Assembly (NCBI GenBank): GCA_947177825.1
Contig: CAMWWA010000037.1
Coordinates: 1 to 9,591, forward strand
Source: an uncultured Clostridia bacterium
GTDB taxonomy: Bacteria; Bacillota; Clostridia; Christensenellales; Borkfalkiaceae
Direction: 5' to 3'
Length of the DNA: 9,591 nt
Shown: positions 1 to 6,000 of the stretch, in pieces
Position numbering within the stretch: the first letter of the stretch is position 1
How the letters are laid out: each line of letters begins with the position of its first letter
Program-made: the position numbers and the translations under genes
Notes under the pieces: model-generated
What the model was told of the DNA's origin: nothing
Database searches by the model: none
Seen by the model: only the letters and a program-made list of their open reading frames with translations

Positions 1-411
1 GTTGCGGTGGGGCTCGTGTTTACCATACTTTTCGAGGCGGCGCCGACGGCGGTAGTGGGCATTTTCGGCAAGCCCGACCCCCAACAGGTCCACCCCGAAA
101 CGTACTGGCAATTCGGCAAAAAGCTGTTCCGCATATTCTTAATGTTCGTAACGTTCACGTGCACCATAAAGATGTCGTCAATCTTTTTTCAGGCGCTCGG
201 CAAACCCGTGCTTGCCATAATTGCTTCGCTTGCGCGCGATATAGTTTGCTTCGTTCCGCTCGTCTGCACTCTGCCGCTTGCAATGGGTATAGACGGCTGC
301 CTGTGGGCGGCGCCCATTGCCGACGCGGTTGCAATGATAGTAACGATTGCGCTGACGATAGTATGCTTTAAAGATTTGAACAAAAAAGCACTAATTTTGG
401 CAAACTCTTGA
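1..411 (+). CDS. MATE family efflux transporter, C-terminal part (5' end outside window)
   Basis: The reading frame is open from base 1 to a TGA at 409-411, giving the last 136 residues of an inner-membrane MATE antiporter. This family exports drugs or metabolites in exchange for Na+ or H+. Hydrophobic stretches consistent with transmembrane helices are visible from the first residues (VAVGLVFTILFE), around KLFRIFLMFVTFTCTIKM, and in two more before the end. The run FFQALGKPVLAIIASLARD, followed by a proline-bearing helix and then the GIDGCLWAAPIADAVA segment, is the typical MATE C-terminal pattern (ALGK, then R-D, then G-x-W-x-A-x-P-x-A-D). It ends with a short basic tail. The N-terminal two thirds lie upstream, so the start and substrate-binding residues cannot be judged. 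No terminator follows; the next promoter begins at the stop codon. The family call is secure, the substrate unknown. Confidence 0.85.
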   Translation, partial: VAVGLVFTILFEAAPTAVVGIFGKPDPQQVHPETYWQFGKKLFRIFLMFVTFTCTIKMSSIFFQALGKPVLAIIASLARDIVCFVPLVCTLPLAMGIDGCLWAAPIADAVAMIVTIALTIVCFKDLNKKALILANS

Positions 412-436
412 TTTTTTAAAGCGCGTCTGCTATACT
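408..436 (+). promoter_or_regulatory. Sigma-A promoter of the HelD gene
   Basis: TTGATT (408-413, four of six bases of consensus) is separated by exactly 17 bp from TATACT (431-436, five of six). The -35 box contains the TGA stop of the MATE gene, so the two genes are packed without spare sequence. The expected transcription start, near 443, leaves a leader of only about 15 bases holding a weak AGGA (445-448), 9 bases before the ATG. Assignment is by motif only. Confidence 0.6.
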
Positions 437-457
437 TAATTATCAGGACGATTTTGT

Positions 458-2830
458 ATGGCGGATATCAGGAAACTGAAAAATTTAATCAACCCCAAGA
501 AAAATGCGGACAAACAGTTTTACCTGGATTTGCTTGACGAGGACAAGCAAAGGGCGTGGGAGGACGGGCACGTTTCCGCGGTGCTTACCATGCTTAAATT
601 TCTGTACTTGAATAAGCTGGGCAGGAAGATTAAGGAGGCGGAGGACGAAAAGTCCGCGCTGACAAATTCCCCCGATTACGACGCGGAAAAGTACAGGCGC
701 GTGCTGGAACTCAACGCGGTAATATCCTCCTGCAAACAGAAGCGGCAGACCTTCAAGTGCTTCTTTGACGAGCCGTATTTCGCGCGTATGGATTTGGTGG
801 ACGACAAGGACGGCTACAACTCCTACTATATAGGCAAGCGCGGCGACGAGGGGCTGGAAATAGTCGACTGGCGCGCGCCCCTTGCAAGGCGCTATTACCA
901 GAAGAGCAAGCTGGATTTTACCATTAACCAGTTCAATTACAAGCTTGTTCTGCGCAGGGCTATACGCACAAAGAGCGGCAGGGTGGAGGACTTCAAAAAC
1001 GAATATCTTTCGGTCGGCGACAACCTTACAAAGGAGGAAATCGCAGGGCGCGACGCCGCCGTTATCTTCGACCCGTTTTTAAAGGAAATTCTATCCTCGC
1101 GCAAGGAAAAGCAGGAAATCTGCGACATAATAGAAACCATTCAGGAAAAGCAGTACGAAATTATCACCGCGCCGGAGGACGCCGAATTTATCGTTCAGGG
1201 CGTTGCCGGCAGCGGCAAGACGATGATACTTTTGCACAGGCTTTCCTATCTTCTATATAACAACGAACAGCTTAAACCGGCGTCGGTACTGGTCATAACC
1301 CCGTCGGACAGCTTCAACGCGTTCATTGACGAGCTTGCGCAGATTCTCGAGCTGGAAAGGGTAAAGACGGTCACGCTGGAAAGCTATTATTACCGTCTTT
1401 TAAAGAGCTTCGGTATAGACCTTTCGGACAGGGTGGATAATTTCGCGCCCGTCGACGGAAAATATTTAAAGTATATCTATTCCGAAACTTTCGTTGCTGA
1501 CGTGCGCAAAAAACTTTCAAAAATTTATTTTTCCGTGCGCGGAATGTTGCCCGACGACGACGGCGACGAGTTCGTCACGGCAATTCTGAACTCCATAGGA
1601 GAGCAGCAGAAGGAATACGAAAAAATCAAGAACGCAGGTCTGCGCGTGCGCAGGTGCGTGCTGGGCGAAATCAAGGAAAAGCAGGACGGCGGACTTTTTT
1701 ACACCAAGCGCATGCGCGAGCTTTTCAACTGCGTAAGCGACGTTAAGGAATTTCTTACCGTCAACCGCACCGACGAAAGAATGGAGGGGTATTATTACTT
1801 CTACAAGCAGCTTCTGTCGTTCTATAAATCGCTGCGCTTTATCCGCGCCCACGGCAGGCATATATGCGCCACGGCGGTTGACGATTTGCGCGCTTTGCGC
1901 GTTACCGTCGATAAGGAAATAGAGGATTTAAAGAGGTATAAACAGCGCCTAGGCGACAGGTTGGAGTACACCTATCCCGACAGAATTGAAAAGCGCGAAC
2001 AGACCAAAAAGGAAATCGACGATACCATATCACTCGTCGAAAACATAGCCTCTGCGTTTGATATAATCTGCGACTTTGCCGAGGTCGTGCGCGGCGAAAA
2101 GTACCTTGTAAAAATCGGCAAGTGCGAAAGCAAGGTGGAGCTTGCGCGCTTTTTCTACCGCGAGATAGTCAAGCCCGCAAAGCAGCGCTTCGGCGTTACT
2201 TCGGCTAAGCTCGTAAGGAGCGACGCATACGCAATCTGCCGAATCCTGACCGAGCTCGGCTGCAAGCTAACCCCCGCTTATTCCTTCGTGTTCGTGGACG
2301 AAGCGCAGGACATAGCGCCCGTCGAATACGAAATTCTGCGCAGTGTAAACGCCTCGGCAAAATTCAATATCTTCGGCGATTTAAAGCAGAATATCACGCA
2401 CTTTCGCGGCATTGACGACTGGGCAAAGCTCGGTCTGCCCGTTTCGACTCTCGACCTCAATTACCGCAATACCAACCAGATAGTATACTTTGTTTCGAAC
2501 AATCTGAACGTAAGCATGCAGGCGATAGGGCTGGGCGGAGAGGAGGTCGTAACCGTGCCGGGCCGCGGAATAAATTCCTTCCTTGCGGATAAGCAGGGCT
2601 TGCGCGCGGTCATAACTTCGGAAGAGAAACTGTACGACTACGCCAGAAAGACTTACAATATAGTCAGGGAAAGCGGCAGAATATCCAAGAGCAAAATCAA
2701 CCTTTTAACCGTCTATGAAAGCAAGGGGCTGGAGTTTACCGCAGTCGCCGTGGCGGACGGGGATATGACCGACAACGAGAAATATATTGCCTATACCAGG
2801 GCGCTGAAAGAACTCGCGCTTATAAGGTAA
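458..2830 (+). CDS. helD: HelD-like SF1 helicase/ATPase, RNA polymerase recycling factor
   Basis: A complete 790-residue protein of usual HelD length. HelD proteins bind RNA polymerase, insert an N-terminal coiled-coil arm into the secondary channel, and use ATP to free stalled or non-productive enzyme. Seen here: a helical, charged N-terminus (about residues 15-100) fitting the arm; the HelD signature EPYFARMD ... YYIGKRG ... IVDWRAPLARRYY (about 105-148); and Walker A GVAGSGKT (248-255). Motif II is VDEAQD (613-618), motif III FGDLKQN (from 639), motif IV LNYRN (667-671), motif V TVYESKGLEF (751-760) and motif VI AYTRA (778-782). The roughly 360 residues between Walker A and motif II hold the HelD-specific insert. 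It ends only nine residues past the motif VI arginine, a short tail but with all motifs present. The ATG has AGGA 9 bases upstream. A plain UvrD/Rep helicase is less likely because of the N-terminal signature. Terminators follow, so it is probably monocistronic. Confidence 0.9.
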   Translation: MADIRKLKNLINPKKNADKQFYLDLLDEDKQRAWEDGHVSAVLTMLKFLYLNKLGRKIKEAEDEKSALTNSPDYDAEKYRRVLELNAVISSCKQKRQTFKCFFDEPYFARMDLVDDKDGYNSYYIGKRGDEGLEIVDWRAPLARRYYQKSKLDFTINQFNYKLVLRRAIRTKSGRVEDFKNEYLSVGDNLTKEEIAGRDAAVIFDPFLKEILSSRKEKQEICDIIETIQEKQYEIITAPEDAEFIVQGVAGSGKTMILLHRLSYLLYNNEQLKPASVLVITPSDSFNAFIDELAQILELERVKTVTLESYYYRLLKSFGIDLSDRVDNFAPVDGKYLKYIYSETFVADVRKKLSKIYFSVRGMLPDDDGDEFVTAILNSIGEQQKEYEKIKNAGLRVRRCVLGEIKEKQDGGLFYTKRMRELFNCVSDVKEFLTVNRTDERMEGYYYFYKQLLSFYKSLRFIRAHGRHICATAVDDLRALRVTVDKEIEDLKRYKQRLGDRLEYTYPDRIEKREQTKKEIDDTISLVENIASAFDIICDFAEVVRGEKYLVKIGKCESKVELARFFYREIVKPAKQRFGVTSAKLVRSDAYAICRILTELGCKLTPAYSFVFVDEAQDIAPVEYEILRSVNASAKFNIFGDLKQNITHFRGIDDWAKLGLPVSTLDLNYRNTNQIVYFVSNNLNVSMQAIGLGGEEVVTVPGRGINSFLADKQGLRAVITSEEKLYDYARKTYNIVRESGRISKSKINLLTVYESKGLEFTAVAVADGDMTDNEKYIAYTRALKELALIR

Positions 2831-2878
2831 TTGACGGGGCAATATGCGGCGTTCAATGCAAAATAATACAAATTGACG

Positions 2879-2902
2879 GCGGCTTGTAAAAAAGCCGCTT
2901 TT
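2879..2902 (+). terminator. Rho-independent terminator after HelD gene
   Basis: A perfect 7-bp stem, GCGGCTT (2879-2885) with AAGCCGC (2892-2898), has a 6-base loop and is followed at once by TTTT and further T-rich sequence. It lies 48 bases past the HelD stop and before the next promoter. Confidence 0.8.
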
Positions 2903-2929
2903 ATTATGCCTGAAAAAGGCAATAATTTT
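2903..2929 (+). terminator. Second, AT-rich terminator-like hairpin in tandem
   Basis: ATTATGCCT (2903-2911) pairs with AGGCA (2917-2921) and TAAT (2923-2926), with one bulged A (2922) and a GAAAA loop. TTT follows, then CTTT. It abuts the preceding terminator and may back it up. The GC part of the stem is only three pairs, so it would be weak alone. Confidence 0.45.
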
Positions 2930-2939
2930 CTTTGAAAAG

Positions 2940-2968
2940 TTGAAAGTTCCGTCAGTTCGTGATATAAT
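2940..2968 (+). promoter_or_regulatory. Near-consensus sigma-A promoter of the giant helicase gene
   Basis: TTGAAA (2940-2945, five of six) and a perfect TATAAT (2963-2968) are spaced by exactly 17 bp. The expected transcription start is near 2975, leaving a leader of about 28 bases. The -35 box coincides with an in-frame TTG that would otherwise give a 21-residue N-terminal extension. A transcript from this promoter cannot contain that TTG, which supports the downstream ATG as the true start. No operator-like repeat is evident. Confidence 0.75.
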
Positions 2969-2990
2969 TGAATGGACGAAAATTACAGCG

Positions 2991-2996
2991 AGAGGA
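2991..2996 (+). promoter_or_regulatory. Ribosome binding site that fixes the helicase start
   Basis: AGAGGA lies 6 bases before the ATG at 3003, a good Shine-Dalgarno match and spacing. The in-frame TTG at 2940 has only AT-rich sequence before it (TTTCTTTGAAAAG) with no comparable site. Confidence 0.75.
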
Positions 2997-3002
2997 AATC
3001 AG

Positions 3003-6000
3003 ATGGCAGCAAACAAAAAAGCTAAACAGTTGCTTGAAACTTTGGATTTGGACGGAGAGCTTTTAAATTGCGTATCGTACGCGACGTACTATAACCGCAT
3101 TCCGCTCTTCACCTCGTTCAGGGTTGTCAACAACGGCGAGGAGGCGCTGGAAAACGTAGTAATTCAGGTTACGGGTTCCAACAAGCTCATTTTGCCCGCG
3201 CAGATAAATATCGACCAGATTCCGGCAGAAAGCAGTATGGAGGTCAAGACGCCCTCTCTTTTAAACCCCAAGTACCTTGCGGATTTGGAAGATTCCGAGG
3301 ACTGCACCGTCACCGTCACGGTATGCTGCGGCAAGACGGTCATCTGCGATATCAGCTCGCAGGTCAAAGCCGTTTCCATGGAAAGCTGGTCGGGCACTTC
3401 GGGCAATCCCGAAATGCTTGCCGCGTTCGTCCGTCCGCGCCTTTCCGACTGTCAGAAAATTCTGGCGGAAGCGGGCTTACAGCTTAAAACGTGGGGCTAC
3501 TCCAAGGAGTTCAGCGGCTATTCGGGCAACGATAAAAACGCGCTTATGTACGCGTTCGCTTCCATGTTTTCCGCTATCCGCAATCTCAATATCGAAAGGG
3601 AGCACGGCGGCGACGCCACCCAGCTTATCAGGGTGGGCAACCTCGCCGACCTGGTGCCCTCGCGCAAGGGCTCGCCACTTTTAATGGCGGTATATATGGC
3701 GTCCTGCCTGGAAGCGGCTAAATTCAACCCGGTAATATTAGTGGGCAAAACCAAGATAGGCGTGGGCGTATGGCTGCACGAAAGCTGCTTCAATTCGCCC
3801 CTGCAGGACGATATGTCGGTTATAGAGCGCTACGTCGCGGCAGGCGTAAACAATCTTGCCGTGGTGGACGTAGAGGATTTGTTCGCGCACAAAAACGCAA
3901 GCTTTGCAACCGCATCCGCGCACTTTGCAACGTTGCTGCAGCAGGGCAAATTCGACTGCTGTATCGACGTAAAGCGCTGCCGTATTGGCGGCATATTCTC
4001 AATGCCCATAAAGGTGGGCGACGGCAAGTCCTACGAAATTCTTGGCGACAACCGCTATTCGTACGACGCCAAGCCCGAAAAGCTTATCGACGCGGACAGC
4101 CTGTCGTTAAAACGCAAGGCCTCCAAAAACAGAAACTGGGAAAGAAGGCTTTTAGACTTATCGCTTAAAAACAACCTTTTAAACTTCCGCTATACGCGCG
4201 ATTGCGTGCACCTGCTGCTTCCCGACTTAAAGACCTTTTTCAACAAGATAGAGGGCAGGAGTACGCTTACCCTGCTTGCCAACCAAAGCAAGCTTGACGA
4301 CGCTTTGTATTTCGGTACGGGCAGCAAAGTCAAAACGCTTTCGGAGCTCGTTTCCATAGAGCTTAACTCGCAGATAGTGCGCTCCTATTCGGGCGAAAGC
4401 GGCTTGCAGGAGGCGGTGCAGACACTTATAAGAAAGGGCAAATCCTCGCGCGAGGAGGTGGGCGCAAACACCATATATCTTGCGTTCGGTTTCCTGAAAT
4501 GGAAGCACCCCGCCGACAAGGATTATATGTACGCCCCCATAGTGCTGCAGCCCGTCAATCTTAAAAAGACCAAGTCGCAGGGCGTTGCTATGGAGCTGGG
4601 CGACGACTACGCAGTAAACACTACGCTGCTCGAATTTTTAAAGCAGGAATTCGGCGTGGACATAAGGGGCATAGAGGACGAAAAACTCACCCCCGTGGAA
4701 ATGCTTGCGGTGTTCCGCGCAAAGACGGCTAATATGAAGGGCTGGCTGGTTTACGAGGACGTTTACCTTGCCCAGTTCACCTTTGCAGGCTACGCAATGT
4801 GGCGCGACGTCAGGGACAATATGAGCCTTTACAAGCAGAATCCCATGATTGCCGGACTGCTTGAAAACACCAATAAATTTACGGACAACAAATTGAGCGG
4901 CGCCAACGAGGACGACGCCAAACCTACCGAGGTTTTGACTCCGCTTTCGTGCGACAGCTCGCAGTATGCGGCGGTTGCGGAGTCGGGCAAGGGCACGACC
5001 TTCGTTCTGCACGGCCCTCCCGGAACGGGCAAGAGCCAGACCATAACCAACATAATAGCCAACGCGCTCGACGGCGGCAAACGCGTGCTTTTCGTAGCCG
5101 AAAAACAGGCGGCTCTGCAAGTCGTTAAAAAGCGTTTAAACGATATAGGCATAGGCGAATTCTGCCTGGAACTGCACAGCGGCAAGACGGTGGATAAGGG
5201 CGAGATAGTGCGCTCGATTGAAAACACGCTCTCGCTCAAATCGGAGTACGACGAAAGCAAATTTATCGCCGACGGCGAGGCTATCGGCGAATACCGCGAC
5301 ACGCTTCACCAGCCGCTTTACGCACTGCACAAAAAGCGCGGTCTGGGCGTTTCGGTCTACGACGGAATAGTCAACTATCTGCAGAACGCGGCGGCTCCCG
5401 AGCTGGTCAATATAGAAAGCACGTTCTACGACAACCTTACGGCAAAGAAGCTTGCCGAGTACGAAAATATGCTTCTGACCGCGCAGGCGGCGGCAAGGGA
5501 GTGCGGCGGCGTATACCGTTCGCCGTTTGCAAACGTAAACGTCACCGAGTGCGACGAAAAGGTCAAGCGCTCCGTGCTGTATTCGGCGGAGGTTGTCGTT
5601 GCCGAGCTGCAGCATCTCAAAAATTACCTCGCGCTGTTCTTGAACACCTTCAACCAGAAGATAAGCACGTTCACCTCCAAAAAGCTCAACAACCTCGTGC
5701 AGATTGTAAAGAAGCTTTCGGGCGGCGATTTGAACGTTTTCTTTACCTGCGACGAAAGGGAGTTCTACACTTTCTACAACGCCAACCTCAGATACGACGC
5801 AGGCGTTAAAAACTGGCTGAACAAATTCAAGGCGCTTGCCGACGTTTCCAAGTTTGCCAACGTCATCGACGGGGAGATAGAAAACTGCAAGGGCGACTAC
5901 CTGGCTTCCCGTCCGCTCACGGTTATCGTCAAGCGCATAAACCATCTTGCCAAGACGCCTTTGAAGGAGGGCGAGGAGCTGGAATGGGTAAAGGCGGCGC

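Noticed and set aside
2829..2879. 9-bp direct repeat AATTGACGG (2829-2837 and 2871-2879)
   Set aside because: Short, one copy touches the terminator stem, and no phage attachment, insertion element or promoter spacing accompanies it. Probably chance.
2940..3002. N-terminal extension of the helicase from a TTG at 2940
   Set aside because: The TTG is part of the -35 box of a near-consensus promoter and has no ribosome site, whereas the ATG at 3003 has AGAGGA at good spacing.
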